64,000 nt of DNA. Origin: Rhizopus sp. PT2906 (taxonomy: Eukaryota > Mucoromycota > Mucoromycetes > Mucorales > Rhizopodaceae). Within the stretch, counting starts at the first letter, position 1. Each line of letters starts with the position of its first letter. Positions 23,681 to 34,066 of this stretch are shown here, in pieces. The notes beneath the pieces were generated by a model. That model worked only from the letters and a program-made list of their open reading frames with translations. It made no database searches and had not been told where the DNA came from. Both the position numbers and the translations under genes were made by a program. The stretch is from NCBI GenBank assembly GCA_025529335.1, contig JAMYHX010000161.1, forward strand, positions 17,807 to 81,806. Direction: 5' to 3'.

Positions 23681-23709
23681 ATTATTATTATTATTATTAT
23701 TATTATTAT
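23681..23709. repeat. (ATT)n microsatellite
   Basis: About ten ATT units at the 3' edge of the minus-strand orphan ORF; they mark the junction between the Nup93 region and the unusual module to its right. Confidence 0.9.
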
Positions 23710-25058
23710 CAATAAGTCAGCGAAAAACCTGTTTTGCCATTTTGTTTTTTGACGCTATCATAAAGACCACCGTTTACGAGATCTCTTAACTTCGTATTTT
23801 TATCATTGGTACTCTCAAGGTCAAAGATGGTGATATCAATAGGATCCAAGGTATCTCCAACGGCCTCTTCCATTATTTTCATTTTATAAAGAATAGTGGA
23901 TGCGTAATTGCCTAATTGAACTGTATTATCCTTTACAAGACGCCCCATATCTGCAACTGTTGCTACCGTCTTTAACCGTTCATTTGAAATCTCCTTGACC
24001 ACTTTGGTCTTTAAAAATAGTCTCAAATACTCTATAATGTCATTTTTCCCGGCTCTTTTGTTGATATAATTGCAAATAATCTTGGATGCAATGACAGAGA
24101 GATTGGCAACACCTGGCTTTTCATCTTGATAGTAGCGTAAGGGGTGAGCACCTTGGAAACCATGGTCAGTAAAGATGGCAGACCGAAATCCTGCGAAATA
24201 AGAGGCATCGGGTTTGCTATAATCTCGTAACAGTCTGTAAAAACATCTTGATTCCTTTGGCTGACGCAAGGTATAACACGTATTGTATTCATGAGTACTA
24301 TTTGAAGGAATAGAAGAGCCTAAGAAGCCTCCTAACAGAGTGTCTTGATTTCTATAAATTCCTCCTGTGGAAAGAATTTGAAAGCAACCTGCTTGTACGG
24401 TAAGCTCGGAATACCTTCTTCCTTGATTTTTATCCTTTGATATTTTGATAGTAAATTTGGAGAGTTCGGTTGACTCCAAGTCGTAGCTACAAGAATCGAT
24501 GTTCTTCTTGTTTGGGAGGAATATATCCACTTCTGTTAACAGGAGCCAATGTTTTATATTCGTATCAGTGAGAATAGAATGCACAAATCTCTCGCCCACT
24601 GATTTAAACACCTTTGTTTCGATAACCTCTTTGTGATCATATGTGATTCTATCATCCCAAATCAACGCTTCACTGAATTCGTTATATATATCGAATGGGT
24701 TCAAGAACTTATTGATAGAATCTGGGAAAGTGACACTGCCAGTTTTTAGCTTTAGTTTATTGCTTTGGGTATCAAACATAATCCTTTTTCACTGATTCTG
24801 TTAGCATAATTTTCTGCCCTTTGATTTCTGGAGGCGTTTCGATTAAATCAAGTGTCCTTTTGCTAATAGAAACGAGTTGATTCTCTATAGCCTCTTCATT
24901 CTCGTAAAATGCCAAGCTATCGTCTAGATTGTCACCAAAGCAGATTTCTGGAAAAACCGATAAATGAACATGGAATTTTCTATGAGAAACACTACATGCA
25001 TCAGAAAATGCACCAGAAATTAGACCACTACTACGGGCGCACCTCTATCCATTACCTA
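23709..25058 (-). CDS. Orphan intronless ORF of the divergent element
   Basis: Two overlapping minus-strand frames. The main one runs from an ATG at 24779 to 23709 (356 codons). The frame feeding into it, open from about 25058, ends at a TGA (24774-24772) that overlaps the ATG. Read across the overlap (KKDYV then FDTQSN), they look like one protein of about 445 residues, either with a one-base frameshift or with two cistrons joined by an ATG-TGA overlap. No introns, no signal peptide and no membrane segments are seen. Segments such as GFRSAIFTDHGFQGAHPLRY and MGRLVKDNTVQLGNY look like an ordered globular protein, but no family is recognised. A structural protein of an RNA virus or mobile element is only one guess. 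Codon composition is more AT-rich than that of the host housekeeping genes. Confidence 0.5.
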
Positions 25059-25180
25059 TGATGTAGACCAACAAAGCTTTTCGATGTGTGGCCTCAAGCT
25101 AAGCATGGCTTTATAAAGTTACCGACCTGTTTTATTTCTTTTCAGGAAGAAAGAGATAAAAAAGAAATGCTGTTATTTAT

Positions 25181-25363
25181 TCTAATTTTATGTTGTCAGT
25201 TTGATCAACAAAGACCACTTAGCTCACGTGTAATTATGATGACATCGAATTTTATATCAGAGAGAGTGAACTGGACAGTTTTAGGTTAGGTAGGGACTTT
25301 GGTAGTGTGAAGTTGTATAGTGACAACATAGGTAGCGGCCCAAGGAAGCGCCCGTAGCATTAG
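25181..25363 (-). repeat. Dispersed repeat, copy 1
   Basis: This segment recurs at 46945-47121 in the same orientation. The two copies share a near-identical block of about 33 bases (TCTAATTTTATG-YTGTCAGTTTG followed by ATCAACAAAGA) and, further on, the codons for the last 17 residues of the small ORF that ends here (ATYVVTIQLHTTK against ATYIVPIQLHATK) with the same stop position. Conservation reaches past the stop codon, so the repeat covers a gene end and its 3' flank, not just a protein domain. Confidence 0.8.
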
Positions 25364-25735
25364 CCTATTTTCTGGTGTATTTTCTAGTGCATGTAGTGTT
25401 GGCCATTTTCTATCGTTGGTAATTAAGTCGTACGCTGATATCCAATTTCTGTACTTCTCTCTTGGTATAGTCAGCTTTATGTAGTTGTATTTATTCATTA
25501 ATACTTGTAGAAAAGCTTTCTCATTGAGCTTGACTTTTTCTTGTTTGATAACGAACGACTTGGAACGTTCGAGGATTGACGCAAGACAATAAATATGTTT
25601 GACTTTCGTTGCTTTAGAGGTATTGTTATAATCGATTATCACATTGCGTACTGAATGCTGAAAAATACTTTGTATCTTTACATTTGGATTTTCTAGAGTC
25701 ATCTCATACAGTTTCTCAAGTTTCTGTTCATTCAC
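25286..25735 (-). CDS. Orphan 149-residue protein, left arm of the divergent element
   Basis: A clean minus-strand ORF starting at ATG 25735, 209 bases from the ATG of the divergent plus-strand gene. The protein is basic and helical, with no recognised domain. The C-terminal piece (LPWAATYVVTIQLHTTK) is duplicated in the remnant at 47 kb with conservative replacements and the same stop. That argues that it is translated, or was when the copies separated. It lies in tandem with, and upstream of, the larger orphan ORF on the same strand, so the two may be one transcription unit. Confidence 0.6.
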   Translation of the reverse strand: MNEQKLEKLYEMTLENPNVKIQSIFQHSVRNVIIDYNNTSKATKVKHIYCLASILERSKSFVIKQEKVKLNEKAFLQVLMNKYNYIKLTIPREKYRNWISAYDLITNDRKWPTLHALENTPENRLMLRALPWAATYVVTIQLHTTKVPT

Positions 25736-25748
25736 AATTGAGATTTTT

Positions 25749-25821
25749 GCTTGTCGTTTTTCAAAATTTTACTTGTCGTATTTTACAGTGCCACTTGTCG
25801 CATTTTCAAATCTACTTGACG
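25749..25821. promoter_or_regulatory. Four CTTGTCG iterons in a divergent promoter
   Basis: Between the two divergent genes the motif (A/G)CTTG(T/A)CG occurs at 25749, 25771, 25793 and 25814, i.e. with spacings of 22, 22 and 21 bases, two turns of the helix. The spacers are T/A-rich and partly alike (TTTTTCAAAA, TATTTTACAG, CATTTTCAAA). After the last copy, TTGTCAAG forms an inverted partner to CTTGAC. The whole reads as a degenerate 22-base tandem array on one face of the DNA, as expected for cooperative binding of a regulator or element-encoded protein. Confidence 0.6.
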
Positions 25822-25944
25822 CTTTTGTCAAGAGGTAAAGTCCTTTGAAAACTTTTAGTACTAGGTAACAAACTTTAATCGGTATCAAGCAAATACTATA
25901 ATTTCATTTATACTTTTTAAAAGACGCGGTTGGAGGCTGAAACC

Positions 25945-28359
25945 ATGCAAATCCTACAATTTCATCTGAATAGATTTTCTAAAAGGCTAGCAACGACTTA
26001 TCTATCATTGAAAAACCGCAACCTAAATCAACTGCTACTGCCTTTTCTTTCAGGAAAAAAGGGCATTAAACAATTTTCTTTGCCTTCAGTCTTTGACAAA
26101 TTCGAGATTGAAAAATGGAATGATTTAGATAAGCTTGTAGCAATTCATAACAAAGTTTATCAAAAACAATGCTGTAGCAGGTTTTGCATGCAAAATGACG
26201 GACTGTTTACAGAGTCGTGAAGGAGAGGCAGCATATCGTAAAATATGTAATGATTCTGAGATCTCCCTGCCTTCAAGAAGACACTGATCAACTCGGCCAA
26301 CGAATGAGAAAAAAAAAAATTCGCTACGTTACGATGAAAAAAGTTGACAAAGGGCTCACTGAAGAAATCAACAGTAACGTGTCCTCTATCTGTTCCGACA
26401 AAAGCTTGCAACTAGAAGAAGATAAAAGAAGAATAAAATCAGTACTAATTTTAAAGACAATATTTTTAGATGGAGAAGAGCTACATGAAAGATATATATC
26501 AAAAGATACCCTGTCACCATTAGAAAGAAAGAGAATGACTATTGACCTATCGGGCATAGTGAACTTGATCGCTGAAGACAGAGAAGAGCAGTCAAATCTA
26601 TTTACGGAAGAAGAGTGGGACAAAATAAAAGCAAAGTATGCGAAGTATAAATTGAAAATATCCACAATAAGCTCTAATCTGAAGGAGAAATGGTCCTATA
26701 TTGCTGCAAATTACCTGAACGACGGAAGATTGCGAGGTGCAAGAAAGTATCTTGATAGGCTGTGCGCGATGAAGGAGGTTAATGACGTAGATTATAATAC
26801 CTACAAGTTGCTCGAGACTATATCAGACACTCAACAAAACCAGCAGCACATTCTGAATCCGAAATACCCAGAGAAACTAGTTAAAGGTTATTTTACTTAT
26901 TTAATTTGTTTGCCCTTATTCCAGAAACTATCCAGTGTCAACGGCAACGTGATTCAGCTGAAGCCAGCGGATTCAATATCTGATAATTCAACCAAAAAAA
27001 GGAACGCGTTTACGGAGGTAATCATTCGAATCTTAAAGGCTTTAAAGTGGATATTCGTTTTATCTACACCTTCAATGATCAAGAGTTTGATCTTTGTAAT
27101 TTTGAATGTTGTCTAAGCAATTTCCCAAAAACAAATGGATTGTTTGTTAATAGCAATATGTTTGAAATACTGTAGGTAAAAAAGTTTCGATTCGATGTAA
27201 CATAATTAATGACACACTGTTCGTCCGCAGCTCACTTCAAAATGTTTTATTAAAAAAAAACCACACGTATGAACAAATAGACATGGAGGAACTTCACAAA
27301 AATATGCTTAACAATTACATTTCTGATGTAAAAGTTGAAAGACATATTTTCAATGATATTACAGAATTATTTGGTGTAAGATACAATAGTCTTAATTTAT
27401 GATTATTACTCACACTTTTTATTTAGAGCTTTAACGTTGAAAAGGATGAAAGGGATTCGATCAAGTTGGCACTGTTTGATATTTATAAGAAAGCCTCCAA
27501 ACAAGATAGAAAACTTGTAGATGTTCTTATTAATTTGTAAGGTGTGTAAACATATAATATGCAGCGCGTTTTAATTTATATAACTTTAATTGTTTAGATT
27601 GAATATTCTTCCTACCGAAAATTTGTTGGAACATAAGGTGGAGGAGACAGAGTTAATTAATAGGTATTTGCAACCTATTCTATCGCCACTTTTTCACAAG
27701 CCAGAAAAATCGCAGTTATTCTTATGGTAAAATGAACTCTGAAACAATTTATTAGGCAGTATATTTAATTCTTTATTCATTTAATAGGTTAAACACAAAA
27801 ACCGATCTTAAAAGCTACGATAAGAGACCAGATGGTGGATGTGTATTGATCGAAAAAAGACGAATCAGCCAATATACAGGTTTTGTGGAGGTTAAGGCGG
27901 ATTACCAAAAGAATAATACGCACCAAACACACGGTGATTTGTTGAGACTGGCTTTATTTGCAAGTAATGGGTATGATGAATATAATACTGAATGCATTCT
28001 AGTGTTACAAGCTATAGGTAAAGTAACTAAACAGCTTGCATCATGTTTTGAACTTAAACATTTCTGTCCCAAATCTAGGATTAAACATAACAGCATACGG
28101 CTTTACTCAACATGCGAGTGGTGCCAGCGTCATGTTTGAGCTGATGAAAGTCCAATGCCCCGTCTCACTTCACAATTTGCCCCCGTTCTGTATGCAATTG
28201 AATAAGCTAAGAATGCTCCAGCAATTTTACGATAATTACTGTTCAGAAATTGCAAGCAACAATTGCAAAAGGAAATCTCCCGCACATGTTGATCTGTATT
28301 TAGACAGAATCTTGCATACTCACCAACAAAAGCATGTGAAGCCGTCCGTTGACTTCTAA
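25945..28359 (+). CDS. PD-(D/E)XK-like protein, right arm of the divergent element
   Basis: A multi-exon gene whose 3' half is clear: a segment reading GFKVDIRFIYT...DLCNFECC up to 27171, then exons 27231-27375, 27427-27536, 27598-27726, 27788-28017 and 28079-28359, all in phase. The last part holds KRPDGGC then GFVEVKAD, a PD...E-x-K arrangement typical of PD-(D/E)XK nucleases, followed by HGDLLRLALFA. It resembles a poorly described Mucorales family usually showing GFGEAK. The 5' half is less certain. The frame from ATG 25945 has to shift near 26190-26220. A second shift is needed at the A7 run at 26994-27000, where KKRN would pass to ERVYGGNHSNLKGF. These could be pseudogene lesions or homopolymer errors. 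Function is unknown; a nuclease role is inferred only from the motif. Confidence 0.6.
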
Positions 28360-28759
28360 TCTGTTACCATTTTATACGTCGCCCAAGCCCTCTATATTCC
28401 ATATTGTATACCATGTCTGTTACTTACTCACATATAATTTAAGTTATGAAGTATTATTACTACCCTTAGTCCAATAAAAACAACGAAATCCTTTGGCAGG
28501 TGGGATGTTTCATAGTCCAATTACCCCTCTTGTATCACTAAAAACAAAAATTCAAGTTATGTTATTTTTACAATAAAAGCGTATTGTATCCACCTAATAT
28601 CACAGACACAAAGCAAAACATTGTAGCAAAAAATAACTCTTCTAAAAGATAATGATGCTAATGGGTCTCAATTCTGAAACCCATTATTCAGAGATGTAAG
28701 GGTGTGGGGGGAGGAGGTACTACTTTCGATGTTCATTCTTTATAAAAATTGATAATAAG
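28360..28759. other. Intergenic, no supported gene
   Basis: Right flank of the divergent element; no long open frame and no clear terminal repeat. No partner was found here for any sequence at 23.4-23.7 kb. Confidence 0.4.
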
Positions 28760-29130
28760 TACAGTGGCTCCACACCCAAAGTTCGCTTTCCAAAGAACTA
28801 AAATTCGTTTTCGTAAACTGTTGTTGTAAACTGCCGTTGTTTTTCTTTTCAAAATTTTTTTGACCTTATTTGAAATGAGCAACAACTTTTTTTATGAAGA
28901 TGGACAAGGGAACATTGCTGACGAACAAGGAAATGAGGCAATCGATTATGAGGAAGAGATGAATCCTTTCAATGTTGGATTTTTATTGACTGCTTCTCGA
29001 TACTCACGATGTTATTTCGACTTAGATAAGGGAGCCGTTTAAGCCTAAAAAAGTGAAGGTCGATGGAAGTAAGAAAAGAAAGAAGCCTGTGGCAAAAACT
29101 TTGCCATAAGGAACTGTCACAAGGCATTAT
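28760..29130 (+). mobile_element. Tc1/mariner-like element remnant, 5' end
   Basis: TACAGTGGCTCCACACCC at 28760 begins with the TA target dinucleotide and the ACAGTGGCTC end typical of Tc1/mariner terminal inverted repeats. It is followed by a T-rich leader and a short ORF (28875-29041; MSNNFFYEDGQGN then an acidic stretch). After a frame change come the basic segments KPKKVKVDGSKKRKKPVAK and GTVTRHYMRFDSKTIDM, plausible as the N-terminal part of a transposase. No matching right-hand inverted repeat (GAGCCACTGTA) was found in the window, so this is a truncated copy. Confidence 0.5.
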
Positions 29131-29339
29131 ATGAGATTTGATTCAAAGACAATTGATATGGACAGCCTCTGTACTTTACTGCTTGCCAAAAATTTCTACT
29201 AGATTTAATAAGCTGACATTTTTTTTTTTTCTAAAGTGGACATTTATTTATGACTTAATGCCAATTATTTTTGAGAAAACGCCAATTTCCATAAGCCTGA
29301 TTGTACCATTAATTTACTTAACAAAAATCACTCCACATT

Positions 29340-30146
29340 GATATTCATCAGGAGATGTTGAATATCATATAAAAAAGTCAATTTTCTCTCTCTCTCTCTC
29401 TCTTTTAAATCTTTATATTAAATATTTCATGACTTATATATCCAACAAGCACCTTCGTTACTTATCAAACAAGTATACAACAGACCAAGAAGTTATGGAT
29501 ACTACAGACACACTGAAATGGTTTTTTGAATTCTTTTATACCTCAAATCAACCATCAAGGTCAAACGAAAGTCTAAACAAGCTTATTTCCTTTTATTTAT
29601 AATAATACTTCATCCTTTATTCATTTATTCTACATGTACACTTTATAATATTAGGTTTTGACTGTAAACAATGCAGACAATAAATTTCATCTTTGCCTAT
29701 AGCTTATTTCTCCTCTCCTCTCTTCATTTAAACCTGTCAAAGTGAGCAGCAGAAAAAAAAAGTCTATACATTCTATAGTTTAGGATGCTACATTCGCTGT
29801 CGTTACTGCAAAGGGAGTATATTAAAAGCACGTCAAGAGACTTTGACAACAATAAAGCTTGAATGTTAATCATCTTTGCCTTCAGAATACCAGTCTTGAC
29901 AGTCACCACAAATTTGTGGTGAAGGTCTGTCTTAATATTGTTAACATATAAATAGAGTCTAAAGAGAGTGTACTGAGATGTATCTTTTTGAATTGTAGGT
30001 CTAAAGCTCATGAATTAAAATACAGTGGTAATATCCATTGAGATGACTGGCTGTTAGCATCTGAGATAGAATTATGAGATGCACTATATGTTGTGCAGCA
30101 AAACAGGAGAAGGTGAGAAAAAGTTTATTTCTTTTCTTTCTTATTC
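29340..30146. other. Intergenic, no supported gene
   Basis: Includes a short TC repeat at about 29383-29402. The minus-strand open frame at 29724-30011 has no recognisable features. The right part is the leader of the kelch gene. Confidence 0.4.
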
Positions 30147-31848
30147 ATGAAAATAATACTACTTTTCCTATTCCATTTTACACTTGTAAAAGCTATTATA
30201 CCTTCATCAAGATATAACGGAGGTAATCATCTACAAACTACTCACGTACTTTGTGATGTGTGTATATATTTATAAACTAAAAAAAATGGTCTAGGCTGTA
30301 CTTTAGTAAATCAAAAGATATATTGTTATGGAGGAACATCAGATCAGCGACCCACATCCGACCATTATATGCTTGATCTAAGTCAAGATTTTACTCTCAA
30401 CACAGCTATAAATAGTTGGCAAAGTATATCCTCTCCTGATTTTGTTCTGGAACCAAACAGCCTATTTTCAATTATATCTCTGAATCACAGCTATTTGATC
30501 CACGGTGGACTGGGTTATGGTTCAAGTCAGCAATACAAAAAAAATATTACTGTGCTTTTTGATACAACCAATCTCTCTTGGACTACAATAGCAGATAATA
30601 AAACGCTTCCAAGGTAAAATTCAATAGTTATATATATACATCCACTTTGAACATCCTATCTTATACTACTCTAGCCGTGAGGGTTCAGCTACTTTAGATA
30701 CCTTGGGCCGTGCTTGGTTTTGGGGTGGGTTAAGGTAAATGAATTAAAATGAAGGATGGATCTGCTATTACTATTGCAACGAAAATGATGTCTAAAAATG
30801 AGCTAATAATAGTGACAATACATCATCGCCAAATATAACTACAACAATCTACCATAATGAATTGACCGTATTAAACACTCAAGTACGTACGAGCCCTACT
30901 TTTCCTCTCTCTCTTTTCTTTTATTTACTATTCTCTGTAGAACTTCACTTGGTCCTTTCCTAATAATCAAACAAACAGCATATCCAAAGTGCCATCGTTT
31001 GTGCGTCCTAGATTAGAACATACAGCTACACTAACCCAATCAGGAAACTCAATATATTTCATTGGAGGCTTGGAAGTAACAGAAGATGACACGATTGTCC
31101 CTGCAGCAATGGATGAAATATTAGAGTTTGATCTGATCAATTCAACCTGGAAAATGCACAAAACATCGAATAAAACAGTTCCATCCCATCGAAGACTACA
31201 CTCTGCAACGGAAAGTAAGCAATAAAGTCTGATTTGTGTAATGTGTGACCAACTAGCATTATTCATAGTACCAAATTCTGATCTTATACTAATGTACGGA
31301 GGTTCATTTACAGGTAAAAGTCAGATTCCTTCGTTAGTTTACGTTCCTTAAATCTCTTTATAGATTCTCCCAAGGTTGTGTCTGATTATATTTATCTTTT
31401 GAATACAACTTCCTTTGAATGGTCTATGGTGAACATTACCAACTCAGATCAAGGAGCTGGACCGCGGTTTGGACATTCAGGTAAGAGGGCGAAGAGAGAT
31501 ACACTAGGCAATAATCTTAAATTTTTTATAGCTGTACTATATAAAAACCACTCTCTGTTCATTATTTTTGGTGTTGATACATTTGGATTAGCCAGAAATG
31601 ATTTCTTTTTACTAGACGTTGGTAATTGGCAATGGGTTACAGGATTCAAAACAAATGATGTATATCAAGCAACTGTCGTCCCTTCCTCTAGTTCTAAATC
31701 TGTAGAGCCTAAGCCAGCTGCAACAGGAAGCACCGTTCAACAGGGATCTGCCACTAGTGATGGCTCAAAACGGGTTGGTCACATATATTCTATAGTCATC
31801 CCACTCCTTGCTTTCTTCCCCCTTTTTTTTGAAAACTTTGGACTATAG
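30147..31848 (+). CDS. Secreted or anchored kelch-repeat protein
   Basis: Eight exons (30147-30222, 30295-30613, 30675-30734, 30813-30882, 30941-31214, 31269-31313, 31364-31480, 31532-31848) give 425 residues. A signal peptide (MKIILLFLFHFTLVKA) is followed by kelch-type beta-propeller repeats, visible as IYCYGGTS, YLIHGGLGYG, AWFWGGL, IYFIGGLEV, LILMYGGSFT and LFIIFGVD. N-glycosylation sequons are frequent (NIT, NLS, NTS, NFT). The chain ends in a Ser/Thr-rich stretch and a hydrophobic tail (IVIPLLAFFPLFF), which could be a membrane anchor or a GPI signal. Fungal relatives are secreted or surface proteins without a defined substrate. Confidence 0.85.
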
Positions 31849-32119
31849 TAATAAATTAGCAACTGCTGATGTGGTGCTCAACCATAACAGCTAGACTATA
31901 CAGAGACCATCATTGATCATTATTTGGTTTGTAATGAATTTATTTATAAAGTAATTGAAAGAAAATGCTTCTATAATACCGATAGTAATCGTATCAAATG
32001 AATGGTGTTGCACTTGTACCTGAATACACTCCAAGTTCTCTTTGGGGTTATTTCAATATCCGCTGAAAGAAATGGCAAAATTTTCTTTTTTGTTTGTTTG
32101 TCATCTTTATATTTTTGAC

Positions 32120-33705
32120 ATGGGAAATCTTTGGTCAAAGGAACAAGTGAAAGAAGAAGAAGAAGTGATTAAACAGGAGGAGAAGATAAGCATTACGACT
32201 GTAGAAGAATCAACTGTTGGATCTAAGCGTGCAGCAGATCCTGATCAAGAATCTCCCAAAACTAAAAAGACGAAAAAGAATAAACGAGATTCAAGACCAC
32301 GACAGCTACCATTAGAGCGCTCTGGACCTAGAGAACCTCGTGTACCTAAAAAGAAGGTTGCTCTTTTGATTGGGTTCAATGGTACTGGCTACCAAGGTTT
32401 ACAATTGTAAGGAATTCACTCTCTCTTATTATTGAATACTGACATACTTGTAAAGAATCCAAACTCTAAAACTATTGAAGGAGAAGTCTTTGAGGCTCTG
32501 TGTAAAGCAAATGGTGTTTCTAAAGATAATGCCAATGATCCAAAAAAGGCATATAAACTATAATCGGATTGTTGCATATGGATCAAACTAACGAATAAGT
32601 AATAGGTCAATTGGATGCGATGTGCTCGTACAGATAAGGGTGTTCATGCTGCCGGTAATATCCTGTCTTTAAAGATGCAAATACCCTCAGATTATGACAT
32701 TGTCGAGCGCACCAATTCATTCTTGCCAGAGCAAATCCGTGTATGGGGTAAATGAATTAGTGCTTGTTCTTTTTTGACTACTGTATTGATTTCGTCTCAT
32801 AGGCTATGTTCCCGTCATCGGCTCCTTTAATCCAAAAACCCTTTGTGATTCACGCATCTATGAATACCTTTTACCAACTTATGTATTCATGGAGCCTATT
32901 AAGCCAGAAGTCACAAGTGAACAACTATATGAAAATGATCTTATGCTTTCAACCATGGTTAATGGAGAACCCACGACATTTTACGCTAGACGTAGTACAC
33001 CAGAGTTAATTGAAAAGAGACATGCTTATCGGGCGACACAGGAACAGCTTGAGAAGTTTAAAAAAGCGGTCAAACTGTATGAAGGATCACATAATTTCCA
33101 CAATTATACGATCGGAAAGGGATATAAGGATCACAGCTCGATGCGTTATATCAAAAACATCACAGTGAGTGAACCCATGTATATTCGGGATACAGAATGG
33201 CTCAGTATCAAGCTTCATGGCCAATCATTTATGCTTCATCAAATTCGTAAAATGATCTGTAAGTTATTTTGTATAACAAAGTACATGTCACTCATTTATT
33301 ATAGCTATGGCTATGCTCATTGCTCGTACAGAGACACCTGTTTCGTTAATTCAACAAACATTTGGAGAGAAGCGTATCAACATTCCCAAGGCACCAGCTC
33401 TAGGTCTCTTGTTAGAAAGACCCGTGTTTGATGTGTATAATGACAAGTTACTCCAGAAAACCAGCAAGGAAGATAGAATAAAGATAGACTTTGATGTGCA
33501 TAAAGACAAGATTGAAGCTTTTAAACAAGAATGGATTTATTCAAAAATATTCGATACTGAAATTCAAGAGCATGTATTCGACGGTTTCTTGACCTTCTTG
33601 GATGCACAAATGGGACATGAATATGATTATTTGAACCCTGAAGGTGTCATTCCAGACATTTGTATTGTTCACACAAAATATAACAACAAGAGAGATGATG
33701 ATTAA
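32120..33705 (+). CDS. PUS1: tRNA pseudouridine synthase, PUS1 type
   Basis: TruA-family pseudouridine synthase. Exons are 32120-32406, 32456-32548, 32606-32747, 32803-33258 and 33305-33705, about 459 residues. After a Lys/Glu-rich nuclear-type N-terminus come FNGTGYQGLQL, then VSKDNANDPKK, the catalytic loop RCARTDKGVHAAGN with its Asp, YEYLLPTY, GSHNFHNYTIGK, and HGQSFMLHQIRKMI. Two oddities: exon 1 and exon 2 do not join in phase (one base is missing at TT|GTAAGG), and the second intron uses a GC donor (AAG|GCATAT). The start may lie further upstream in the same frame at 32072. PUS1 modifies several tRNA positions and U2 snRNA in the nucleus. Confidence 0.88.
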
Positions 33706-34066
33706 ATAAAATAGGATAATGCTTGTAAATACATTTACAATATAGATAATCTCGTTTGTTTTTATTTCAAGAGTACATTTTTGAGTCAAGCTGATGAATT
33801 ACTCTCGAATAATAATATAATCATTGGTGCTTTAAAGATGATCCCACCGAGCACAATATAATCTATTATGACTAATGAAATTCAGGAACACGTTGTCATG
33901 GCAAAAAGCTGAGAGCCACCAAAGACTACAGCGGCTTTTAAAAAATACATTTTATGCGGGGAAAAATCATGACTAAAGAAAATTATACTCGCCTTTTATA
34001 TGCTTCAACAGCAGTTCTTTCTTTTTTTTTATTGCTTTTATTACATAAATATAAATTTATATAAAC

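Noticed and set aside
25749..25821. CRISPR-like array
   Set aside because: Repeats are 8 bases, degenerate, and too few, with spacers that are partly alike; fits iterons in a promoter, and the host is a eukaryote.
26188..26219. A 32-base intron (AG|GTTTTG...TTTACAG|A) joining the first two parts of the right-arm gene
   Set aside because: It restores phase but is shorter than any other intron here and below the usual minimum, so a lesion or misread start is at least as likely.
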